This document shows, one piece after another, positions 24,501 to 33,526 of a stretch of 45,324 nt of DNA (positions are counted from its first letter, which is position 1; each line of letters begins with the position of its first letter). The stretch is from Syncephalis plumigaleata (lineage: Eukaryota > Zoopagomycota > Zoopagomycetes > Zoopagales > Piptocephalidaceae): assembly GCA_025201365.1 (NCBI GenBank), contig JAIXMF010000078.1, positions 1-45,324 of the forward strand. The letters run 5' to 3'. Below the pieces are notes generated by a model. It saw nothing but the letters and a program-made list of their open reading frames with translations. It searched no databases and was not told the origin of the DNA. The translations under genes and the position numbers were made by a program.

Positions 24501-25826
24501 GATTATTATTGGAGTGCTAACTTACTTTCTTCTGCATGTATTGTTACAAGTCAATCATGTATCATGCTACAATCAGCATATCGTATTCTATAGTCATCAT
24601 AATGACTTGCCTCCTATTATTCGTAATAATAATAAATACTATGATTAGTATGCTGTATACTGACACTGGAATGTCAACCTACAATCTATGTCGTGTAATC
24701 ATCCATCATGATCCATGTTCCTCATTTCGATTAACACATCGCATATCACGATAGGAATGTCTAGTTACCCTCTGTTACATGGATGCATACGTGAATTGTC
24801 AATCAATTTGTAATTAACTGATCACACATTGCAACGATGATCACTTACAACCTATTACTCGTAATCATATGTGAATCATATGCCATAAGGTAATGAGTAC
24901 ATCGACTAGTAAGACTGGAATGCTAACTTCTTACAATCTATTATGTATGTATGAGTGTGTGTGATGCATTGCTATTAACACTTTATGCATTAGTATGGAA
25001 ATGCCCACTTACATACTAGTGCAATCATATGCGAAGAGAATGATGATGATTGTTGTTATTGTTGTTAGTGCATTATACGGTAATGCTAGACTAGCAACTT
25101 ACATCCTGTTACAGGTCATCGTACATGTATCATGACATGTCAACTTGTAATGAGCACATCGTATGCTATGATCGAAATGATCACCTACATGCTGTCATGT
25201 GTGTGTGTGTGTGTGCGTGTGTGTGAGTGGAATGACAAGTGAGGCAATTGTGCCATTGCAATTAGCATGACGTATACTGCAATCAGAATACCGCCCACTT
25301 ACAATCTATTACACGTCATCATCGGTGAATCGAATGCCACATTCCAACGAGTGCTCGCTTACCCACTAATACATGCAATCATACGTGAATCAAATGGCTC
25401 ATTACAATGATACTAGTAGCTTACAGATCCCTATGCACGATAATCATACGGGAATCGATTGTCACATTCCAATGAGCGTATGCTATATGATCATCGTGAT
25501 TCACAACTCACCTCCTATCACACAAGTATTGCAATCAGTACATTGTATGTTTATTTAGACAGAATATTAACTTACGTCTGCTTCTATAATAGTGACATAT
25601 GATTTTGATTTACATTCCAGTCAACACGATAGATGTCATCCTCACTCGTTGTTTAACTCACCAGCTATGATTGACACATTGTATGTGGCATCATCATCAG
25701 TATCGCAATCAATGTCATACGATATAGACTTACCATCTATTGATTGTCATTAGAAAGACCATTAGATAGTAGCATTACGATTAGTATGTTGACTAGTATC
25801 GATGGTGATGATGATCATAGAAATAC
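21540..25826 (-). repeat. tandem array of ~80-bp intron units with variable 3-nt exons
   Basis: Unit, minus strand: GTAAG.TAGC..TCTAAT.. then GTGCTAAT.., a CATACG-n5-CGTATG hairpin, ..YAG, then the exon. Candidate exons by lowest plus coordinate, 5' to 3': 25734 ATG; 25662 CTG; 25576 AC; 25512 GAG; 25425 GGATCT; 25363 TGG; 25303 ATT; 25189 CAT; 25103 GAT; 25013 TAT; 24935 ATT; 24849 GTT; 24769 AGG; 24683 ATT; 24611 GAG; 24526 AAGAAA; 24435 ACG; 24369 GCC; 24282 AAG; 24199 CGAAGA; 24117 CCT; 24033 CAAATG; 23950 CCT; 23865 CCG; 23789 TTA; 23708 GAG; 23626 CAA; 23568 TTT; 23494 CTA; 23422 CGA; 23340 GAG; 23257 GGA; 23196 GTT; 23114 AAA (acceptor GGG); 23035 ACT; 22952 GAA; 22864 AAGAAG; 22778 CAA; 22692 AAG; 22610 GAT; 22527 (8 nt or dead); 22443 GAG; 22357 CAT; 22272 AAG; 22189 GAG; 22108 AAA; 22025 GAT; 21933 CAA; 21841 GAA; 21758 ATT; 21674 CTT; 21593 (15 nt). 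Most introns are 55-90 nt. Confidence 0.85.
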
Positions 25827-25911
25827 CAGGGGAATTTGATGATACGGATGTTGTAGCATTGACTATAGGCTGGCCATTATTGTTATTGTTATTATCAGCA
25901 GATGATTCCAT
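21599..25911 (-). CDS. microexon gene: about 50 single-codon exons between ~80-nt introns
   Basis: Predicted 84-aa protein. Exon 1 (25911-25827) encodes MESSADNNNNNNGQPIVNAT and eight more residues, ending in phase 1 at a GTATTT donor. Then come 3-nt exons ATG and CTG, and a third exon at 25576 that is 2, 5 or 8 nt by three possible acceptors, all of which shift the frame to phase 0. From there each 3- or 6-nt exon is one or two whole codons: EGSWIHDYIVRIEKK, then TAKRRPQMPPLEQFLREGV, then a charged tail (TEKKQKD, EHKEKDQEILTS), with TGA inside the 15-nt exon. No internal stop occurs in about 55 codons. Two units (23114, 22527) have damaged acceptors and are assumed skipped. The start context (CAATATCAAC-ATG) matches genes A and B. 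No family recognised. About 255 coding nt span 4.3 kb. Expression and splicing are unproven. Confidence 0.6.
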
Positions 25912-26285
25912 GTTGATATTGTCCTTATGGAAGAGCAAGAGAAACAAACAAACAAACAAACGAAATGGAGTAATGAGTATAGAATAGAATAAAAAGAGTG
26001 GATACGCTTGATGATGATGGTAAGATGAATCGATTAGCATTGTTTATTTATAGGTGGAATAGGCGTAATACAACAATGTCCTGCAGAATAGACAAATCGA
26101 TATCATCGCATATCCAATAATTGCTTCTGAATGATGCTGCCATGCATGAATGTCGCCTTTGTCCTAATGAACATCAAACAGGCTACAATTGTGCCATGTC
26201 AATCATATGGATATTGAACAGTAGATACACAATCGAATTGATCACATCTAGACACTCATTTTTGCTTCATTCTAGCGTTAATATC
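25912..26285 (-). promoter_or_regulatory. 5' leader and upstream region of the microexon gene
   Basis: On the minus strand the leader has a (GTTT)n run (about 25945-25960) and pyrimidine-rich sequence before CAATATCAAC-ATG. The retrotransposon begins only about 380 bp upstream of the start codon, so it sits in or next to the promoter. No other gene seen. Confidence 0.5.
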
Positions 26286-26290
26286 GCGTT

Positions 26291-26480
26291 TGTAACGACC
26301 TCACATGCACACACGAATTCGAAAAGTAAGATATCGTTTTTTATTAATAAAAGTATAATCGTATTTATAATTGCTTATGCTTACTAATTCTCTGTAAACG
26401 AAGATGTAAATATACTCACGCTTCGGTAGTGGTTACCGAGCTTTTCCCATAAGAATATAAATAAAAATTGTTTCGTTACA
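26291..26480 (-). repeat. 3' LTR of the Ty3/Gypsy element
   Basis: 190 bp, TG...CA ends, preceded on the minus strand by the purine tract AAGGAGGGAGG. Target duplication GCGTT at 26286-26290. Confidence 0.95.
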
Positions 26481-26489
26481 CCTCCCTCC

Positions 26490-27404
26490 TTAGATTGATG
26501 CCGACTCGGCATTATCATTAAAAGCTTGAACTAGCTCTTTAGCATTTGCTAGATCGTCCGTGGATTGCCATGTCATCTCGTGGTCTGCGTATCCTTTCCA
26601 TTTGACTAAGTATTGTGTCTTACCGCGTCTTGTACGTTTACCGACGATTGCTTCAACTTCGTATTCTTCTTCGTTATTAATAATAATTGGTGGAGGGGGA
26701 GGCGGATATCGGTTAGCGAATTCGACGGGATTGTTTTCGTACGGTTTTAATAAACTAACGTGGAATACATTATGTATTCTCATGCTATCTGGTAATTGCA
26801 ATTTGTACGCTACCGTCGATACACGCTCGATGATTTTGTAAGGGCCTGTAAATTGATGCGACAACTTACGCTTAGGTCGATCACGACTTACTTCCGGTGT
26901 CAAGTTCTTAGTTGATAGTAGAACTTGTGTACCAACCTCGAATTCCACTTCTCGTCGCTTTTGATCTGCATGTTGCTTTTGTCGTTCTTGTGCCGTTTCC
27001 AGCGCATCCCGTGTCGTTAAATAAATATCGTTCAACTTCTGTAAAAAGGTTGCTGTGCTTTCTATGTTAGTGTCTTTGTTGAAATCGTGACGTCGAGCTA
27101 GGTCGTCAGGCATGTAGGGATGATGGCCTAAATCGGTGTAAAAGGGCGAGTAACCGGTCGATGATTGTTTAGCGTTGTTGTAAGCGAATTCAACAAGTGC
27201 CAAGTGCTGATCCCAATCATTTTGTTGATGGTTAACACATGTACGCAGAAGTTGTTCCAATGTGCGATTGGTGCGTTCCGTCTGGCCGTCTGTCTCGGGG
27301 TGGAAGGCTGTAGACATAAGTATGCGAACGTCGAGTATCTTGTGTAATTCCTGCCAGAATTTGCTTGTGAATTTCGCATCGCGGTCGCACACAATCGAAC
27401 GGGC
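26490..27404 (-). CDS. retrotransposon Pol: integrase C-terminal part with chromodomain (frameshifted)
   Basis: Continues the integrase core in the -1 frame: second catalytic Asp (VCDRDAKF) and Glu ([16 protein letters not shown]) of the D,D,E triad, then the GPY/F-type module ([13 protein letters not shown]) and a C-terminal chromodomain ([30 protein letters not shown]). Chromodomain integrases steer insertion toward histone-marked chromatin. No slippery heptamer sits at the break, so it reads as a mutation or sequence error rather than programmed shifting. Confidence 0.92.
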   Translation of the reverse strand, partial: ARSIVCDRDAKFTSKFWQELHKILDVRILMSTAFHPETDGQTERTNRTLEQLLRTCVNHQQNDWDQHLALVEFAYNNAKQSSTGYSPFYTDLGHHPYMPDDLARRHDFNKDTNIESTATFLQKLNDIYLTTRDALETAQERQKQHADQKRREVEFEVGTQVLLSTKNLTPEVSRDRPKRKLSHQFTGPYKIIERVSTVAYKLQLPDSMRIHNVFHVSLLKPYENNPVEFANRYPPPPPPIIINNEEEYEVEAIVGKRTRRGKTQYLVKWKGYADHEMTWQSTDDLANAKELVQAFNDNAESASI

Positions 27405-30030
27405 ATACCATGTAAACGCATGATGTTGTTGACAAACAGCTGCGCAACGTCAACTGCAGTCGCCGTCGTCTTCATAGGTATGAAGTGGGCTCGTTTCGTG
27501 AAACGATCTACGACGACGAAGATAGCGTCATAACCTGCCTTAGTACGCGGTAATTGTACTATGAAATCCATGGAAATGTCGCGCCATCTTCCTTCTGGTA
27601 TTGGTAAAGGTTGTAGAAGACCACCAGGTAACTGCTGCGAGTGTTTCGTGCGTTGACATATCTCACAAGATTTGATATATCGTTTAACCATGCTTGATAG
27701 ACCGGGCCAATAGTATTTGCGTTTGATTGCCGCTATTGTCTTTTCTTCACCGAAATGTGCAGCTAGTGGTGCATCGTGATGGTCGTTGAATATATCTAAA
27801 TAAAGATCATCGTACTTGGGGATGCATAGCCTTGGTTCTATTCCTTTCATTTCATAAATTAGCCCATAATCGTCACACCTGAAATGTCGTAATATCTTTC
27901 GCGTTGTCTTATTACTAATTTTCTTCCCTCCCAACAAAACAGACTTTACACCCGTAAAGTAATCGTCATGATCGTAACCTGTTAGGATTCGTTGCTGGAA
28001 GGTGGTGAGATCGACTGAGTATAACGTGTTGCAGATGTCGGCCATACGACGAGACAACGCGTCCGCTACGACGTTAGTACGGCCAGGTTTGTAAACGATA
28101 TCGATATCATACCCGCGCAGGAGTGTAAGCCAACGTGATTGTCGCGCTAATAGTACATTTTGTTGTTTAAGTAGGTGTGTGAGTGGCTCATGGTCTGTAT
28201 AGAGAACAAAACGGCCATAGCTGAGGTAAGGGCGCCATAGACGCACCGCTGTAAGTGCTGCTAACATTTCCTTGTCATACGCAGCGTATTTCTTCTCGGC
28301 AGTTTGTAGTGTACGCGACATGAAAGCAATAGGGTGTTCGATGTCATCTATCTCTTGTGATAATACAGCACCGATTGCGTAATCAGATGCATCGGTAGTG
28401 ACAATGAATGGTACGGTAACATCAGGTATCGCTAAGACAGGTGCAGTGACTATAGCTTTACGCAATGTATCGAACGCTAATTGTTGTGCTTCCCCCCATG
28501 TAAACGGTACATCCTTCTTAGTCAATTGACTTAGATGTCGTGCAATATCAGCATACCCACGAATAAACCGTCTATAATAACCGGTTAATCCCAAGAATGA
28601 TCGTAATTCTTTTAAATTACTGGGTATTGGCCAATTAGTAATGGCCGTTACCTTATCATGTAGTGGTTTTATACCCTCGCAACCAATATTATGTCCCAAG
28701 AATTCCACCTCCTCTTTACCGAACTCACACTTGCTCAGTTTCGCATAAAGCTTATGTTCCCGTAACAGTTCTAATACCTGTCTCAAATGCAATTCATGTT
28801 CCGCATGATTTTTACTAAATACAAGTATATCATCTAGGAATATCACTACACATTTGTCTAACAATTTGTGAAACACGTTTTGCATTAAACGCATAAATAC
28901 AGAGGGCGCGTTAGTTAGACCGAATCCCATTACTGTCCACTCGTAATGCCCATAGCGTGTTCTAAACGCTGTCTTGTGAATATCATCCTCATGTACTCTA
29001 ATTTGATGATATCCACTTCTCAAGTCGATCTTTGAGAACACCTTAGCCCCATGTAGTTGATCAAACAATTCGTCGATCAACGGTAACGCATAACGATCAC
29101 GTATCGTTTGCGCATTTAGCATTCGATAATCCACACACATTCGCAAATCACCCCCTTTCTTTTTAACAAACAGTACAGGTGCACCAAATGGTGATGTACT
29201 TGGCCTAATAAAGCCTTTTTCTAACAAATCATCTAATTGTCTTTTTAACTCATCTAATTCTTTCTTTGCTAAATGATAGGTGGGCCTGAATGGTGGCTGC
29301 TGATGTGGGATTAGATTGATACGTATATCAATATCGCGCTTAGGCGGTAATCCCGGCGGTAACTCGTCAGGTCCCACATCTGCAAACTCACTCAATAATC
29401 GAGCATAGCGCCCGTGCAATGGATTATTATTTTCTTTTGCCTCTTTTGTTTCTTGTACCATTGCTAATAAAAATATATCATCATCTTTTAACTTCTTAAC
29501 CTCTGCTAATGTCATCAAAGTGGATTCAACGCTGCGATGATTTGATTGCTCAACCGTGGAATTGGCCATTGATTCAATGATGCCAGAACTCCAATCTATT
29601 TGTGCCTCGTGTCTTCGTAACCATGGCATACCTAGTATTGCGTCATAATTGCCCAATTTCATTATAGTGAAGTCAACACTTTCTTCAAAATGATTGTAGA
29701 CTGTAGGCACTTTATTTGCAACACCAGATACGCTACATTCCGCACCATTACCCAATTTTACGTTTGATCGCTTGGCTGTTGTATTCACATGTACTTGTGC
29801 TTTTCCAGCAAATTCTGTGTCCATGAAATTTGCAGATGCGCCTGAATCGATAAGTACATGGGCAGTAACACCGTTAATGATAGGTGTTACCGTGAGCAAT
29901 CCGGAACTAGTGTTTCCTTGGATGAGCGAGAACAGCTCGAATCCAGGTGGGATCTTGGGTGTTGGAGTAGTAGCGGCGACCTGGCCGTCAGTAATAACGC
30001 CGCATTCGATTACTGACGGTCGTCGTTTCC
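27391..30030 (-). CDS. retrotransposon Pol: protease, RT, RNase H, integrase N-terminal part
   Basis: Open in the -1 frame relative to Gag from the slippery heptamer onward. Domains in order: aspartic protease (LIDSGAS), reverse transcriptase ([10 protein letters not shown]; catalytic FLDD in place of YxDD), RNase H ([15 protein letters not shown]), integrase HHCC zinc motif ending CEICQRTKH, and the first catalytic Asp region ([11 protein letters not shown]). The frame breaks at about 27400, just before the second catalytic Asp, where one C appears to be missing from a CCC run on the minus strand. Confidence 0.92.
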
Positions 30031-30843
30031 CTGGTTGTCGTCCGCGTTCGGTGGGTGTTGTATGTTATTGGCTTGTTGTTGATTGTTGTTGAAGTTACGA
30101 TTGTTGTTGTAATTGCGGTTGTTGTTGAAGTTACGGTTATTATTGTTGCGGTTGCGACAATTCCGAGCTATGTGACCGCGTCCATTACACTCATAGCATC
30201 GTATGGCGTTGTTGTTGTTGTTGTTACGATTGTTGCGGATTCCTAGGCTGTTTAAAGCTTGCGCTAACACGTCCAAGTCCATAGGTACCGGTCCGTTTTG
30301 TGGTTTAGGTTGGGCTCGCGCTAATTGTTGTAATCCATGCTTCCTTGAATAATAAAAAGCTCTTGTTACCGTGAAAGCCTCGTTAATATTGTGAACATTG
30401 TTCCGGAATGAATCAGCTAAGTACTCGGGTGGCAAGGTGAGACGGAACGATGTTACAAGCTCCATATCGCCTGCATCTGAAATTTTACTGCGTAGCGCGG
30501 TAAATTGGGTGATATGTTCTTCGATGTCTTGATCTTCTGTCCAGCGTAGTCTGGTCAACTCTAAGCGCGCGATATCGGCGGATTTGTTACCGTTGAAACG
30601 GTCCATAATACCGTTTCTCATTTCTTGCCATGTGGTGTACGGTGTGGCTCCTCCTCGTATTGATTGGTACCAGACAGCAGCGGCACCAGATAGTTGTTGA
30701 GCTGCTATCACCAATTTCTGAGCATCGGTCCATTCTCCTAGCGTCCATGCATCATCAACCATGTTACACCAATGATCCACTGGAATCGAGGAATCACCGG
30801 TGAACTTCTCGGTGTGGGTGAGTGGTGATCGAGCGGGATTCAT
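30010..30843 (-). CDS. retrotransposon Gag with CCHC zinc knuckle
   Basis: 277 aa from ATG 30843. The capsid-like region ([39 protein letters not shown]) is typical of Ty3/Gypsy Gag. It is followed by one CX2CX4HX4C knuckle ([14 protein letters not shown]) and a very Asn/Arg-rich tail of RNFNNN-type repeats that probably binds RNA. The heptamer GGGAAAC (30025-30031) lies in the correct Gag frame five codons before the stop and overlaps Pol in the -1 frame. Confidence 0.93.
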   Translation of the reverse strand: MNPARSPLTHTEKFTGDSSIPVDHWCNMVDDAWTLGEWTDAQKLVIAAQQLSGAAAVWYQSIRGGATPYTTWQEMRNGIMDRFNGNKSADIARLELTRLRWTEDQDIEEHITQFTALRSKISDAGDMELVTSFRLTLPPEYLADSFRNNVHNINEAFTVTRAFYYSRKHGLQQLARAQPKPQNGPVPMDLDVLAQALNSLGIRNNRNNNNNNAIRCYECNGRGHIARNCRNRNNNNRNFNNNRNYNNNRNFNNNQQQANNIQHPPNADDNQGNDDRQ

Positions 30844-30918
30844 GATGTAATAATCTGATGTTACGTAGATGGTGAATTCAAGAATCTTGGACGACTGGAA
30901 CTGGAATATTATTGCTAA

Positions 30919-31125
30919 GCGACTAACGCAATGACGGTGCGACTAACGCAATGTAACGGTACGACTAACGCAGTGACGGTGCGACTAACGCAATGTAACG
31001 GTACGACTAACGCAATGACGGTGCGACTAACGCAATGTAACGGTGCGACTAACGCAATATAGCAGTGCGACTAACGCAGTATGACAGTACGACGAACGTA
31101 AAAATAGCAATGCGACTAACGCAAA
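30919..31125 (-). repeat. tandem ~20-22-bp repeats in the element's 5' leader
   Basis: About ten copies of a unit containing CGACTAACGCA (plus strand) alternating with variants of ATGACGGTG and ATGTAACGGT. They lie between the primer binding site and the Gag start, in the expected packaging/leader region of the genomic RNA. The copies nearest the LTR are the most diverged. Confidence 0.85.
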
Positions 31126-31158
31126 TAGGGCGATGGAAAGTAGGTCCGTTGCTACCAA

Positions 31159-31348
31159 TGTAACGACCTCACATGCACACACGAATTCGAAAAGTAAGAT
31201 ATCGTTTTTTATTAATAAAAGTATAATCGTATTTATAATTGCTTATGCTTACTAATTCTCTGTAAACGAAGATGTAAATATACTCACGCTTCGGTAGTGG
31301 TTACCGAGCTTTTCCCATAAGAATATAAATAAAAATTGTTTCGTTACA
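31159..31348 (-). repeat. 5' LTR of the Ty3/Gypsy element
   Basis: 190 bp, TG...CA ends, same as the other LTR by eye; contains AATAAA-like stretches. Target duplication GCGTT lies outside at 31349-31353. Confidence 0.95.
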
Positions 31349-31353
31349 GCGTT

Positions 31354-32286
31354 AAACAAAAGTCGCTTATCAATGCTGGTATTTATAAATACGCTAGTGC
31401 AGACATAGTACATTTGCTAATAGAGCACTAACAAACAAACTGGTACCTGAACCGTATTCCTTCTATCCTTGCATTGAAGTAATCAATTGTACTATTTTGA
31501 CATTATCGACTGCTAAGCATCAATGCGAAATCACATGTGTCAACATCATACTAACGGTGTTCATTTCAGGATGAGCGTTAACAGTATATTGGTTTGATTG
31601 AATTCAGAGACACAACCGAGTAAACCTGTTCATAACGTTTACAACGAACGAATCATCTCATTGTGTGTGTATGCACGTATGAATTCCAAAGGCTATAATG
31701 ATAAATATTGATCAATGCTTTTTTGTTACCTTTGAATTGCACAGTTGGCTGGTCAGCGCATTATACTGGATAGCACATGTTGAGTGACCGGTATTTAGCA
31801 ATAACATGCATGACAAACTAATTGCGCTTCATCCACCGGTTCCTATTACCTGACTAATCCATTGTTTCCATACGTTTAATAATATATATGTAACATATCC
31901 GAGCTATTATTATTACTACACATTTATGTAAGCTAAATTTATAACAGCATCATCAATGCAAGGAGCAAATCATACATGATAGATAAATACTTGATGGCAT
32001 AACGTGATTTGCGTGTGCAATGCAAAGTGTAGATTTAATGGATTCAAGCAGGTAACAAATGGTCACATGGTCGTTCATGCGTTAACATGCATGAGTCAGG
32101 CCAGGATCATTGGGGTTTGCTGCACGCCAAGTAACGATATCAACTAACAGGTATCTTTCTTGTCAAGATACACGTGATAATGTCATCACTCGTTCTAATA
32201 TCAATACTCGGTCATTCTCTTCTTCTTCTCCTTCTCCTCCTTCCTCCTCTCTTCCTGTCGATATACACATGTAACACTGTACTATT
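31354..32286 (+). other. intergenic, right flank of the retrotransposon
   Basis: No gene seen. Ends in a pyrimidine-rich (CTTCTTCTCC-type) tract at about 32216-32260 that looks like the promoter or leader of the seven-TM gene. Confidence 0.4.
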
Positions 32287-33243
32287 ATGCCATTAATCGA
32301 CTTTAATAATTCGAATAATACGAGTTGGATGGAGAATGCTTCGAAACTATGGGATATTCCACTTTATCCACTTGGTGAGAGTAACCTTCTCGATTACTAC
32401 GCGGGGTTGACGGCTAGTAGCATGGAGGAGCAACGTGTTCGATTAGCAGGTATACAAAAGGAATTGCTACTAGCGATCCTTGTAGTGGGTGTGTTCACCT
32501 ATAATTCCAGTGTATCCATCAGGATGGTCATGGCACGCTCACAGGCCATATCATCGTGGTGTTGCATCATTACATCGATTTCGGGATTAGTTATCGGAAT
32601 AATGAAGGTATTCACCATGATTGGCGTGCTAGTCAACTGTCGAATGATTATATGGTCAGTTGGATTCGGTATCGGAATAGGCACATTTTGCAATAGTATC
32701 ATTTTGTTGCAAAAGGCGTACATCATACTTGATAAACAAAAGCTACTAGTCTATATCAGCTTCCCGTTCATGCTGCCTCAACTATTCTTCTCACTAGTAA
32801 TGATGCGGTTCACCTTTATTGGTTTGGAAGTAAAGGACGGATGCACGCTGTATTATCCGAGTTTTTTCGTTTGGTACTGGATTGGCATAAGCGCGCCTAT
32901 TAATACAATTTTCTCGTTTATCTTTTGTTTCTTCGCCTATAAGCAATATCGTCGATTTGGTTCTGGTACTTGGAAGCAGTTGACGAACGACGGCATACAA
33001 ACCATTGCACTAGCACTATTCTGTAATGCACTATTCAGTGTTCCCATTGTTCTTCAGCTAAAGTCATTTAATGCCGATCATTTATATGTCGTTGACTGGT
33101 AAGCGATAATGGTTGAGCGATATCGATTGAGCTAACGAATACACCTACGTACAACTAGGATTGTCGTATCCACAATATTAATTAATCATTGCAATAGAAT
33201 GCGAAAAATGATCGGATTTAGATATCGATCACAAAGTTATTAA
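32287..33243 (+). CDS. seven-TM receptor-like membrane protein (intact paralog)
   Basis: Two exons (32287-33098, 33159-33243) giving 298 aa. The soluble N-terminus (KLWDIPLYPLGESNLLDYYAGL) is followed by hydrophobic segments (LLLAILVVGVFTYNSS, CCIITSISGLVIGIM, MIIWSVGFGIGIGTFC, ISFPFMLPQLFFSLV, WYWIGISAPINTIFSFIFC, IQTIALALFCNALFS) and, after the intron, WIVVSTILINHCNRMRK. That last exon matters: without splicing the frame would stop right after the Trp codon, but donor and downstream exon are both conserved in the 17710-18723 copy. The topology is GPCR-like but no DRY or NPxxY is obvious. Ligand unknown. Confidence 0.8.
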
Positions 33244-33526
33244 GCATCTATGCCGTCATCCATATAATATTGAAAATAATACATATATATATGAGTAGAC
33301 CGTTATTATCAGCAATGACTTTGTAAATAAATACTAATTAATTTAAGTTTGTAATCATGCGCGTGTTCCATAGATGTTGTTTATTATTAAAATAAATAAT
33401 AACAATAGTATTAAACTGCAACAGCAGTCCTGATTATAACACAACAGCGATAACAACAATAGTGACAGATTTTTTCAAAAAAAAAGAGAAAGAAAGACAT
33501 GTACATACGTACATACGCGCACGCAC

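Larger units (their letters stand above)
26286..31353 (-). mobile_element. Ty3/Gypsy LTR retrotransposon (chromovirus), minus orientation
   Basis: A 5-kb element bounded by two 190-bp LTRs (26291-26480 and 31159-31348) that look identical base for base by eye, begin TGTAACG and end CGTTACA. They are flanked by the target duplication GCGTT (26286-26290, 31349-31353). Next to the 5' LTR on the minus strand is TGGTAGCAACG, complementary to an initiator-Met-type tRNA 3' end (primer binding site). A purine tract AAGGAGGGAGG abuts the 3' LTR. Gene order is Gag, protease, RT, RNase H, integrase, chromodomain. The matching LTRs imply a very recent insertion, yet the integrase carries a one-base frameshift. 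Confidence 0.95.

Noticed and set aside
22293-25558. Many short plus- and minus-strand open frames within the array
   Set aside because: They cross intron units, start and stop at random, and share no similarity or start context. They are chance frames in AT-rich repeats.
21593-25826. CRISPR-like or satellite array
   Set aside because: The units are regularly spaced, but they are diverged along their whole length, lack constant repeats with unique spacers, and are organised around splice-site pairs with 3n exons. No cas-like genes are present.
27128-27392. Pol open frame continuing past the integrase break
   Set aside because: After about 27400 this frame no longer resembles integrase, whereas the -1 frame continues it with the catalytic residues.
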